From: CAZYWA01 sp964650975 [NCBI: uncultured bacterium]
GTDB lineage: Bacteria > JADJOY01
DNA length: 11,051 nucleotides
Assembly: GCA_964650975.1 (NCBI GenBank)
Contig: CAZYWA010000235.1
Coordinates: 1 to 11,051, forward strand
Reading direction: 5' to 3'
Shown here: in pieces, positions 1-7,254 of the stretch
Position numbering within the stretch: the first letter of the stretch is position 1
How the letters are laid out: each line of letters starts with the position of its first letter
Translations under genes and position numbers: made by a program
The notes under the pieces: model-generated
Seen by the model: the letters and a program-made list of their open reading frames with translations, nothing else
The model's database searches: none
What the model was told of the DNA's origin: nothing

Positions 1-1
1 G

Positions 2-1204
2 CACCAGACGGCGGAGTTCGGCAGCCGCGTGGAGACCCGTTTCGCATCGGCTGAGTCCGAGCAGGTGGTGCTCAACGACGACCTCGGCGACTCGACCTTC
101 TGGACCGGCCAGTACGCCGCGAGCCAGGCGTTCCGGTTCGCGGTGACCGGCGAGGACGAGGCGCGCGCCAACGCGATCCGCGCCGCGGGCGCGCTGCACG
201 CGCACTACGCCGCCACCGGCAAGACCGGCTTCATCGGCCGCTTCGTCGGCTCGGTCGACGAGCCGGCGCTCTGGGCCTACGCGCAGCCATGCGACGGCGG
301 CGACTGCCACGTGGTGACCGACGGCCCCTTCGCGGGCCACTTCTGGATCGGCAACACCAGTCGCGACCAGTACACCGGCTGGTTCTACGGCTCGAGCCTG
401 GTGCACGACCTGGTACGCGATCCCGCCACCAACGCGACGATCGAGCAGGACATGCGCGAGGTGATCGCGCGGCTCGAGGCCGACCACTGGAAGATCATCG
501 ACGTCGACGGCGCCGCCACCACCGCTGCGCCGGGAGTGCTGCCGCTCATGGAGCTGATGTTCACGATCGCAGCGCGCGACGCCACCGGCGATACCTCGAT
601 CGCCGACCTCTACACCAAGAACGCGCCGCTCCTCACCTCGCTCGAGCCGCTCACCACCATCACCTGGCCCAACACGTATTTCGAGTACTTCGGGATCAGC
701 CTTGGCTACCTGGCGTCGTACGATCTGGTGCGCCTCGAGGACGATCAGGACCGGCGCGCCTCGCACGTGAAGACGCTCTCGAGTGAACAGTACCCGCCGG
801 TCGCGAACACCCACCAGGTGTTCTTCGACTACGTGTGGATGATCGAGACCGGCGAGCGGCCCGCGGCCTTGCTCGACGACGACCGCGAGTCGCTGCGCGA
901 GTTCCCGGACGCTCCCAAGCGCCGCATCCAGCCCGACCACCCGCCGATGACGCCCGATCTCTTGTCGGTGATCGCGAATCCGCTGCTGAAAGCGCTGGGC
1001 CTCGAAGACCTCGCCGACATCGAGCCGCGCTCCAAGGATCCGTATCCGATGAGCGAGCGGTGCGTTTCGGGCGACTACTGGCAAGCGAGCCCGTGGACGC
1101 TCCACTGCGATCCCAGCGACCCCGCGTTCGAGTACGCCGGCGAGGACTACCTCCAGGCCTACTGGATGGGTCGTTTTCACGGGCTTCTGGCCGCTTCCGA
1201 CTGA
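2..1204 (+). CDS. Helical-repeat (alpha/alpha-toroid-like) protein of unknown function, 3' part
   Basis: The frame is open from base 2 and ends with TGA at 1202-1204, so the gene starts upstream of the window. A GTG at 29 is only an internal candidate start. About 400 residues are visible. I do not recognise a named family. Stretches rich in aromatic and Gly residues recur at regular spacing, each followed by a helix: DSTFWTGQYAASQAF near residue 21 (counting from base 29), SRDQYTGWFYGSSL near 111, NTYFEYFGISLGYL near 215 and DYLQAYWMGRFHGLL at the C-terminus. This pattern resembles alpha/alpha-barrel glycan-active proteins, but I see no catalytic signature I can name. A close Cys pair (CDGGDC, residues 88-93) and two further Cys near the end suggest disulfides and hence an exported protein; the signal peptide would lie outside the window. 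The glycosyltransferase gene begins 22 nt downstream, so co-transcription is likely. High confidence that it is a gene, low confidence in its role. Confidence 0.8.
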   Translation, partial: HQTAEFGSRVETRFASAESEQVVLNDDLGDSTFWTGQYAASQAFRFAVTGEDEARANAIRAAGALHAHYAATGKTGFIGRFVGSVDEPALWAYAQPCDGGDCHVVTDGPFAGHFWIGNTSRDQYTGWFYGSSLVHDLVRDPATNATIEQDMREVIARLEADHWKIIDVDGAATTAAPGVLPLMELMFTIAARDATGDTSIADLYTKNAPLLTSLEPLTTITWPNTYFEYFGISLGYLASYDLVRLEDDQDRRASHVKTLSSEQYPPVANTHQVFFDYVWMIETGERPAALLDDDRESLREFPDAPKRRIQPDHPPMTPDLLSVIANPLLKALGLEDLADIEPRSKDPYPMSERCVSGDYWQASPWTLHCDPSDPAFEYAGEDYLQAYWMGRFHGLLAASD

Positions 1205-1226
1205 GCCGCTTCTCGGGTCCGCGCCC

Positions 1227-3851
1227 GTGGCAGACGCCGCCTCGATCCCGCGTGCGATCTGCACGGTCGCATCGAAGAACTACCTCGCGCACGTACGGAC
1301 GCTTGCGGCGTCGGTGCGCGCGCATCACCCCGACGTGCCGTTTCTGCTGCTGCTCTGCGATCGAATCGACGGCCGCTTCGATCCCGTCGCGGAGTCGTTC
1401 GAGGTGCTGCTCGGCGAGGAGCTTCCCAACCTTCCCGCTCCGGCGCAGTTCTTCTTCCGTTACGACGTCCTCGAAGCCAACACCGCGCTCAAGCCGTTCT
1501 TCTTCGAGCACGCGATGCGCTCGCGGGGCATCGAGCGGCTCCTGTTCCTCGATCCCGACGCGTGGGTCACGAGCCCGCTCGACGACGCGTTCGCGCTCCT
1601 CGACCGGACACCGATCGCGCTCACGCCGCACATCACGCGACCCATCGCCGATCGTGCGCGACCGTCCGAGCTCGACATCCTGCGCGCCGGCGTCTTCAAC
1701 CTCGGCTTTCTCGGTCTGCGCGCGAGCGAGCCGGTGCGCGAGCTGCTCGCGTGGTGGAAGACGCGGCTGCTCGAACACGGCGAGATGGATCCCGACCGCG
1801 GCGTGCACGTCGACCAGCGCTGGATGGACCTGGCTCCGGCGTTCTTTCCGGACGCCACCGTCGCGCTCGGACCGCGCTTCAACGTCGGCTACTGGAACCT
1901 GCAGGAGCGCGGCGCGCGGCTACGCGCGCGCGACCGTGAATGGTGGCTCGGCGACGAGCGTCTCGCGTTCTTCCACTTCAGCGGCCTCGATCCCGGCGAT
2001 CCGGAGCCGATCTCGCGTCACCAGGATCGCTTCCGCCTCGACGGCTTTCCCGAGCTGCGTCCGCTCTTCGACGGCTACGTGAGCGAGCTGCGCCGGAACG
2101 GCTGGGAGGACATCCGCTCGTGGGAATACGCCTACGGCCGCTTCGAAGGCGGCGGCGTCCGCATCCCGCCGGCGGCGCGCCGCGCATACCGCGAGCTCGG
2201 CGACGCGGCGCGACGCTTCGGCGATCCGTTCCGGGCGTCCGCGCCGAACGGCTTCCTCGCCTGGCTCACCGAGCCGGTGGCCGACGACCGGACCGTCGAC
2301 GAGATCGCGCTCACGCGGCTTCATCTCGCGGTGTGGAGAGCGCGGCCCGATCTGGTGCGCGAGTTTCCGCGTCCCTGGCTCGACGACCACGATGCCTTCA
2401 CCGCGTGGCTGGCCGCGCACGGTGCCGGCGAATGCGGGCTCGATCCGTCGTTCCTGCCGCGCACCGCGAACGTCGCGGCGCGAGCGCGCGCGGTGCGCGC
2501 GAGGCGAGCGCGGCGCAGCCTGGCGCGGGCGCTCTTGCGCTGGGGCGCACCGCTCGAGCCGCGGCTCTTGCGAACGCTCGGCAAGCACTCGGCGACGGCG
2601 AGCTGGGCGCGATCGATGAAACGCCGGCTCGGCAGCGAGACCGCGATCCCGAGCGCCCTCGCCTCGCCGCCTCCACCCGCCGGCTCCACCGTTTCCACGG
2701 TCTCGGCGCCGCGTTTCCCGTACGGCGTCAACGTGTGCGGCTACGTCCACGGCGAGTTCGGCGTCGCGGAGATGGCGCGCGCCTCGGCGAGGGCGCTCGA
2801 GGCGGCGCGCATTCCGCACCGGGTGATCGAGGCGCACACCGGCGTGGGACGGCACGCCGACCCCACCGTGACCGAGCTCGCCCCGCACCCGCGCTATGCC
2901 GTCAACCTGATCCACGTGAACGCCGACCAGGTCGAGCGCTTCCGTACCGAACGTGGCGCCGGTTTCTTCGAAGGGCGCCGCAACGTGGGCGTCTGGTTCT
3001 GGGAGATCGACCCGTTTCCCGATCGCTGGCTCGACTCCTTCAAGCCGTTCGACGAGCTGTGGGTGGCGAGCCGCCACGTGCAGTCGCTGCTGTCGCGCGT
3101 CTCGCCGATCCCGGTGGTCCACGTGCCGCTGCCGCTGACCTTGCCGTCCGCGATCGCGCCAGCTCCCGCGCGGCGAAGCGAGCTGGGGATCGAGCCCGGC
3201 ACGTTCGTGTTCCTGTTCCACTTCGATTTCGAGAGCGGCTTCGAGCGCAAGAACCCGCTCGGCGCGATCGCCGCGTTTCGGCGCGCGTTCCCCGGCCAAG
3301 AGCGCGTGGCGCTGGTGATCAAGTCGATCGACTCGCGGGTGTCGCCGGAGGGACTCGCGGCGCTCCGCGCCGGGTCCGCGGGCGACGCGCGTATCCGGCT
3401 CATCGACGAGCACTGGGACCGCGGGGCGCTCCTCGGCCTGATCGCGGCCTGCGACGCCTACGTCTCGCTCCACCGCGCCGAAGGACTGGGGCTCGGAATG
3501 GCCGAAGCGATGGCGTTGGGTAAGCCTGTGATCGCCACCGCCTATTCCGGAAACCTCGACTTCATGACCTCGACCAATTCCTTCGGAGTGGGATACGAGC
3601 TGGTCGAGCTGACCCGCGACCACGGACCGTACGCGGTGGGCGGCCGCTGGGCCGAGCCGGACCTCGCCCACGCGGCCGAGTCGATGCGCATGGTGTTCCG
3701 CTATCCCGACCTGGCGAGAGCGCGCGGCGCGCGCGCCGCGCTCGACCTCCGCCAGCTCCACGGTCCCGAGCGAACCGGCCGGTTGATGCGCGAGCGGCTG
3801 CGCGTCCTGGCACCGGACCTGCCACTCCCGGTCGTCACGGAGGGCCCATGA
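1227..3851 (+). CDS. Two-domain glycosyltransferase: GT-A-like domain fused to GT4-type GT-B domain
   Basis: An 874-residue protein that probably transfers two sugars, one per domain, onto an envelope or exopolysaccharide acceptor. Residues 10-270 look like a GT-A fold. They open with ICTVASKNYLAHVRTLAASV, carry a DxD-type metal/nucleotide-sugar motif (D109-P-D111 in LFLDPDAWV), and end with the FHFSGLDP...ISRHQDRF signature (249-269) seen in this glycosyltransferase group. Residues 290-410 are a helical segment. Residues 415-495 are an Arg-rich, then Pro-rich linker. Residues 498-865 are a GT-B/GT4 domain with VNVCGYVHGEFGVAEMAR (501-518), FWEIDPFP (591-598) and the EX7E motif E752...E760 in HRAEGLGLGMAEAMALGKPVIA. 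No signal peptide or membrane segment is seen, so it is probably cytoplasmic. The GTG start at 1227 is the most plausible because the fold begins about 10 residues later, but no good Shine-Dalgarno precedes it. The end overlaps the next gene by 4 nt. Sugar and acceptor cannot be read from the sequence. Confidence 0.9.
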   Translation: MADAASIPRAICTVASKNYLAHVRTLAASVRAHHPDVPFLLLLCDRIDGRFDPVAESFEVLLGEELPNLPAPAQFFFRYDVLEANTALKPFFFEHAMRSRGIERLLFLDPDAWVTSPLDDAFALLDRTPIALTPHITRPIADRARPSELDILRAGVFNLGFLGLRASEPVRELLAWWKTRLLEHGEMDPDRGVHVDQRWMDLAPAFFPDATVALGPRFNVGYWNLQERGARLRARDREWWLGDERLAFFHFSGLDPGDPEPISRHQDRFRLDGFPELRPLFDGYVSELRRNGWEDIRSWEYAYGRFEGGGVRIPPAARRAYRELGDAARRFGDPFRASAPNGFLAWLTEPVADDRTVDEIALTRLHLAVWRARPDLVREFPRPWLDDHDAFTAWLAAHGAGECGLDPSFLPRTANVAARARAVRARRARRSLARALLRWGAPLEPRLLRTLGKHSATASWARSMKRRLGSETAIPSALASPPPPAGSTVSTVSAPRFPYGVNVCGYVHGEFGVAEMARASARALEAARIPHRVIEAHTGVGRHADPTVTELAPHPRYAVNLIHVNADQVERFRTERGAGFFEGRRNVGVWFWEIDPFPDRWLDSFKPFDELWVASRHVQSLLSRVSPIPVVHVPLPLTLPSAIAPAPARRSELGIEPGTFVFLFHFDFESGFERKNPLGAIAAFRRAFPGQERVALVIKSIDSRVSPEGLAALRAGSAGDARIRLIDEHWDRGALLGLIAACDAYVSLHRAEGLGLGMAEAMALGKPVIATAYSGNLDFMTSTNSFGVGYELVELTRDHGPYAVGGRWAEPDLAHAAESMRMVFRYPDLARARGARAALDLRQLHGPERTGRLMRERLRVLAPDLPLPVVTEGP
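3839..3851 (+). promoter_or_regulatory. Ribosome binding site and ATGA start/stop overlap
   Basis: GGAGGG at 3839-3844 lies 3 nt before the ATG at 3848. The ATG shares its last bases with the TGA stop of the glycosyltransferase (ATGA, 3848-3851). This fixes the start of the CoA-transferase/GNAT gene and implies translational coupling to the glycosyltransferase. Confidence 0.75.
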
Positions 3852-5752
3852 CCGCCATCGCGGTGCAGCTCACGGCGCTCGGCAAGAAGCTCTCCACCGC
3901 CGAGGAGGCGCTCGAGCACCTCCAGCCAGGAATGAGCATTTTTTTGAGCACCGATCCCGGCGAGCCGCGCACGCTGGTGCGCCATCTGATGAAGGCGGAG
4001 TCGGGAAACCTGCGCGATCTCGAGCTCATCCACATCGTGAGCCTGGGCGACGTGTTGACCTTGCAGAATCTCGAGGAGACGCGCTTCCGCCTCAAGACCT
4101 TCTTCGCCGCGTCGCTCGCCAGCGAAGCGCTCACCCAGGGCCGCATCGATTTCATTCCGGCCGCGTTCTCGACCATCCCGGCGCTCATCGAGAGCGGCGC
4201 GGTGCGCGTCGACGTCGCGTTCATCCAGGTCTCGCCGCCCGACGAGAGCGGCTACGCGAGCTTCGGCGTGGTGGTCGACGCCGCGCGCGCCGCCATCGAG
4301 CGCGCGTCGCTGGTGGTCGCGGAAGTGAACCCGCAGACGCCGCGCACGCTCGGCGACAGCTTCATCCACGTCGACGAGATCGACTTCTTCGTCGAAGCGG
4401 AGATCCGTCCGTTCTATTTCTTTCGCTGGAAGTCGGACGACACCTTCGACCGCGTCGCGCAAAACGTCGCGATGCTGATCGAGGACGGTAGCTGCCTGGG
4501 CTGGTCGATCGGCCCGGTGTTCGACGCGCTCGGGCGCCACCTGGCACGAAAGCGCGACCTCGGCATCCATTCGCTGATGCTCACCGACGCCGTCATGGAT
4601 CTCATGAAGGCGGGCGCCGTGACCAACCGTCGCAAGCGGCTTTTCCGGGGTAAAACCGTGGCTTCCTGGGTGCTGGGCGAGGCGCCTCTCCACGCCTGGC
4701 TCGACGGCAACCCGATGGTCGAGATGCAGGGCATCGACGTCACCGCTTCGCCCGAGATCATCGGCCAGCTCGAGCGCTTCGTGGCGGTGGTGCAGGCGCG
4801 CAAGGTCGATGTGACCGGCCGCATCGCGCTCCACACCGGCAAGGGAAACGTGGCCGCAGGCCCCAGCGAGGTGCTCGAGCAGCTCACGGGAGCGCGGCTC
4901 TCGCACGGCGGCAAGACGATCGCCGCGCTGCCGAGCCGCAACCGCGAGGGGAAGTCGAACCTGCTGCTCTCGGTCGAGGGACTGCCGAACGTGATCCCCA
5001 ACCGCGAGTCGTTCGACCTGGTGGTGACCGATTTCGGTGTCGCGTACCTCGCCGGACGCACGATCCGGGAGCGCGCCCAGGCGCTGATCGACATCGCCCA
5101 TCCCGACGACCGCGCGGCGCTGGTCGAGACCGCGAAGGGCGCGGGCATCCTCTACAAGGACCAGATCTTCCTTCCCGAAGCGGGCAGCCTCTATCCCGAC
5201 GACGTGGCCACCAAGCGCACATTCAAAGACCTGGCCGTGCGCTTCCGCGCGATCAAGCCCTCCGACGAGGAGGAGATGCGCCGGCTCTTCTACCGGTTCT
5301 CCGACCAGGACGTGTACTACCGCTACTTCAGCCGCGTGAAGACCATGCCGCACAAGAAGACCCAGGAATACGTGAACGTCGACTACCGGAACACCATGTC
5401 GATCGTCGCCGTGGTGGGTGAGCCGGGCGCCGACCACCTGATCGGCGAGGCGCGCTACGTGCGACTGCCCGCCAGCGAGTACGCCGACATCGCACTGGTC
5501 GTCGACGAAGCCTGCCAGGGCAAGGGCGTCGCGAGCTTCCTCTTCCTGCACCTCATGCAGATCGCCAAGGAGCGCGGCCTCAAAGGCTTCAGCGCCCACG
5601 TGCTCGCCAACAACAAGCGCATCTTGCGGGTGCTCGAGAAGGCACCTCACCCGATCGTCGCGCACGTCGACAGCGGCGTTTACGAGCTGCTCATCCGCTT
5701 CGACCAGCCGGCCTCGCCCACCGGGCCGAAGCTCAGGTTCGAGCGGAACTAG
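3848..5752 (+). CDS. Acetyl-CoA hydrolase/CoA-transferase-like domain fused to GNAT acetyltransferase
   Basis: A 634-residue fusion. Residues 1-455 match the 4-hydroxybutyrate/butyryl-CoA:acetate CoA-transferase family: VVAEVNPQTPRTLGDSFIHVDEID (about 157-180), LGWSIGPVFDALGRHL near 218-233, and the C-terminal FDLVVTDFGVAYLAGRTIRERAQALIDIAHPDDR block (about 391-424). Catalytic members carry the nucleophilic Glu in a GIHTEM-type motif. Here the aligned stretch is GIHSLMLTDAVMDL with Leu243, so CoA transfer by the usual glutamyl-CoA intermediate looks lost. Residues 459-610 are a GNAT domain with the acetyl-CoA pyrophosphate loop Q557-G-K-G-V-A562 after the strand IALVVDEA. The FSDQDVYYRYFS and YVNVDYRNTMSIVAVV segments resemble the GNAT part of the protein-lysine acetyltransferase Pat/PatZ. 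I infer an acyl-CoA-responsive protein acetyltransferase, cytoplasmic, rather than a metabolic transferase. The start is set by GGAGGG and by the ATGA overlap. A run of seven T (3939-3945) near the 5' end is odd for this GC-rich gene. Confidence 0.9.
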   Translation: MTAIAVQLTALGKKLSTAEEALEHLQPGMSIFLSTDPGEPRTLVRHLMKAESGNLRDLELIHIVSLGDVLTLQNLEETRFRLKTFFAASLASEALTQGRIDFIPAAFSTIPALIESGAVRVDVAFIQVSPPDESGYASFGVVVDAARAAIERASLVVAEVNPQTPRTLGDSFIHVDEIDFFVEAEIRPFYFFRWKSDDTFDRVAQNVAMLIEDGSCLGWSIGPVFDALGRHLARKRDLGIHSLMLTDAVMDLMKAGAVTNRRKRLFRGKTVASWVLGEAPLHAWLDGNPMVEMQGIDVTASPEIIGQLERFVAVVQARKVDVTGRIALHTGKGNVAAGPSEVLEQLTGARLSHGGKTIAALPSRNREGKSNLLLSVEGLPNVIPNRESFDLVVTDFGVAYLAGRTIRERAQALIDIAHPDDRAALVETAKGAGILYKDQIFLPEAGSLYPDDVATKRTFKDLAVRFRAIKPSDEEEMRRLFYRFSDQDVYYRYFSRVKTMPHKKTQEYVNVDYRNTMSIVAVVGEPGADHLIGEARYVRLPASEYADIALVVDEACQGKGVASFLFLHLMQIAKERGLKGFSAHVLANNKRILRVLEKAPHPIVAHVDSGVYELLIRFDQPASPTGPKLRFERN

Positions 5753-5856
5753 CGATCGAGCGGCCGGAGGGACGCGGTCCCTCGCGTCCGCAGCGATCGA
5801 GGGCGATGTAACCGCGGCTGCGAGGACCGCAGCCCCCCGCCGAGGAGCGCGTCGGT
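5753..5856. other. Convergent intergenic region (104 nt)
   Basis: This lies between the stop of the CoA-transferase/GNAT gene and the stop of the - strand GT1 gene. It is mostly filled by the two-hairpin repeat copy A. The hairpins could end transcription from both sides, but there is no T-run, so I do not call an intrinsic terminator. Confidence 0.5.
5761..5836 (+). repeat. Dispersed two-hairpin element, copy A
   Basis: The first 33 nt (5761-5793) match copy B (7152-7184) at 29 positions. They contain two mutually exclusive inverted repeats. One is GAGGGAC 5767-5773 with GTCCCTC 5777-5783. The other is GGACGCG 5770-5776 with CGCGTCC 5783-5789. After a 22-nt spacer comes a second hairpin, GGCTGCG 5816-5822 with CGCAGCC 5828-5834 and loop AGGAC. 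It begins 8 nt after the CoA-transferase/GNAT stop codon, in the same orientation as copy B. It could be a REP-like or other small structured repeat. Function unknown. Confidence 0.75.
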
Positions 5857-7116
5857 TCAGCGGCGCCCGACGAGCGCTTCCAGATGCCGGACGGCTTCGG
5901 CGCAGCCGTCCTCGCTTCGCATTCGCTCCGCGAGACTCGTGGCGGAGGTGGCGAGCGACGGCGTCGCGAGGGCATCGCGAATTCGCGCCGCGAGCTTGGC
6001 CGGCGTGGCGCGGAAGAAGTTGAGCGGCGGCATCGCCACCCCGGCGCGATACAAGCGGTCGCCCCAGGACCACTGCTCGTCGGAGAAATGGACCGCGATC
6101 GAGGGCACGCCGGCGCGCGCCACGGTGTGCGCGGTGCCGGCGCCGCCGTGGTGCACGACGAACGAGCAACGTTGGAAAAGTGCTGCATGCGAGGTGCGCG
6201 GGAGGAAATAGAGATCTCCTTCGCGCCTCCCCGTTTCGAGCCGATCGCTCTTGAGCTGGATCACGGCACGCACCCGCGACAGGCGCGCGGCCTCGACCAG
6301 CAATGCGCGGGAGCGCACCGGGTCTGCTTGCTCGGGCGATCCGAGCGAGAGGAACACGGGGGGCTCGCGCTCGCTCATGAACTCGTCGAAATCTCCGGGA
6401 AGCGCCGTCGGCTCCGCCTCGTCGGGAATCGTGAAAGCGCCACACACCGGATGGGTGTCGCCCCAATCCGACGCCTGGGGCCAGAGCGCGGGGCTCGCGC
6501 CGAGCAGGTTGAGCTGATGCGAGATGAGCACGTCGGGGATCGAATGCCGGATCGCGGGCAGCCCGCGGCGCGCGTAGAGCTCCGCCGCGGGCTTCTTCCA
6601 GATCACGTCGGCCAGGGTGATCGCGAGCCACCACTCGAAGCGGTTGAGCGCCGCCAGCCTCGGCATCCAGAGCGGCGGCTCGTCGCGCGTGGGAACCAGG
6701 CCCGGCCACAGCACCGCCGCCGCGAACGGCGCACCGGTCTCGAGCGCCGCGGCCTTCACGTGCCAGGCGGCGAAGTGGCCGACCACGACGTCCGAGGTGG
6801 CGCACAGCTCGAGCGCGGCCGCGTGCATCGCATCGAGGTGCGGGAAGAACGTGTCGCCCAGGATCACGCGCATGAGCTTGATCGGATTGGCGCCGCCGCC
6901 GGCGCGCTTCGCCATGTCGCCGATCGATGCGTTCATGCGGGGCGGGACCATGTCGAGCGGAACGCCGAGCCGCTCGGCGAGCGGCGCGTAGTCGGTGTCG
7001 TCGACGCTGCTCGCGATCAGGCGCACGTCGTGGCCGGCGCGACGCACGCCCGCCGCGAGCGCGATCATCGGCCGGACGTCGCCATCCGATCCCCAGGTCT
7101 GGATTCCGACGCGCAT
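5857..7116 (-). CDS. GT1/MGT-type UDP-glycosyltransferase
   Basis: A 419-residue GT-B enzyme that transfers a sugar from a nucleotide sugar to a lipid, sterol-like or small-molecule acceptor. The N-terminus MRVGIQTWGSDGDVRPMIAL with AGHDVRLIAS is the acceptor-domain Rossmann strand and Gly-rich loop of the sterol glucosyltransferase/MGT/RhlB group. Residues 252-262 (PPVFLSLGSPE) start the donor domain. VVHHGGAGTAHTVARAGVPSIAV (residues 320-342) followed by D346-E-Q348 is the donor-binding signature near the C-terminus. Length is typical. No signal peptide or membrane helix is seen. The ATG at 7116 fits the family start exactly, although no clear Shine-Dalgarno lies before it. The gene follows the ATP-grasp gene on the same strand after 138 nt, and direct copies of the two-hairpin repeat lie on both sides. 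The family assignment is firm; the acceptor is unknown. Confidence 0.92.
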   Translation of the reverse strand: MRVGIQTWGSDGDVRPMIALAAGVRRAGHDVRLIASSVDDTDYAPLAERLGVPLDMVPPRMNASIGDMAKRAGGGANPIKLMRVILGDTFFPHLDAMHAAALELCATSDVVVGHFAAWHVKAAALETGAPFAAAVLWPGLVPTRDEPPLWMPRLAALNRFEWWLAITLADVIWKKPAAELYARRGLPAIRHSIPDVLISHQLNLLGASPALWPQASDWGDTHPVCGAFTIPDEAEPTALPGDFDEFMSEREPPVFLSLGSPEQADPVRSRALLVEAARLSRVRAVIQLKSDRLETGRREGDLYFLPRTSHAALFQRCSFVVHHGGAGTAHTVARAGVPSIAVHFSDEQWSWGDRLYRAGVAMPPLNFFRATPAKLAARIRDALATPSLATSATSLAERMRSEDGCAEAVRHLEALVGRR

Positions 7117-7151
7117 TGGGATTCAACCAGCGCTTCGGAGCAGCTCGCGAC

Positions 7152-7231
7152 CGGCTGGAGGGACACGGTCCCTCGTGTCCGCGGGGAACGATCGCGAGGT
7201 GACGTTCCGGCTGCGAGGGACCGCAGCCCTC
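7152..7231 (+). repeat. Dispersed two-hairpin element, copy B
   Basis: Bases 7152-7184 match copy A with four substitutions. The stems are GAGGGAC 7158-7164 with GTCCCTC 7168-7174, or alternatively GGACACG 7161-7167 with CGTGTCC 7174-7180. The second hairpin is GGCTGCG 7209-7215 with CGCAGCC 7222-7228, loop AGGGAC. Relative to copy A, the pair G5774-C5785 has become A7165-T7176, a compensatory change that preserves the stem. The element lies in the 138-nt gap between the ATP-grasp stop (7255) and the GT1 start (7116). A further small hairpin, ACGGA 7236-7240 with TCCGT 7244-7248, sits between it and the ATP-grasp stop. Confidence 0.75.
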
Positions 7232-7254
7232 CGGTACGGACTTTCCGTCATGGG

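Noticed and set aside
3722-3741. A 20-bp perfect palindrome made only of G and C in the GT fusion
   Set aside because: It is low-complexity alternating GC/CG sequence coding Ala/Arg/Gly, so it is readily explained by composition and codon use.
1920-3761. A 613-codon open frame on the - strand opposite the GT fusion
   Set aside because: It is the antisense shadow of a gene with clear GT motifs; its composition is biased and no family features are seen.
5753-5856. Intrinsic terminator between the convergent genes
   Set aside because: Hairpins are present but no T-run follows on either strand. They are better described as the dispersed repeat.
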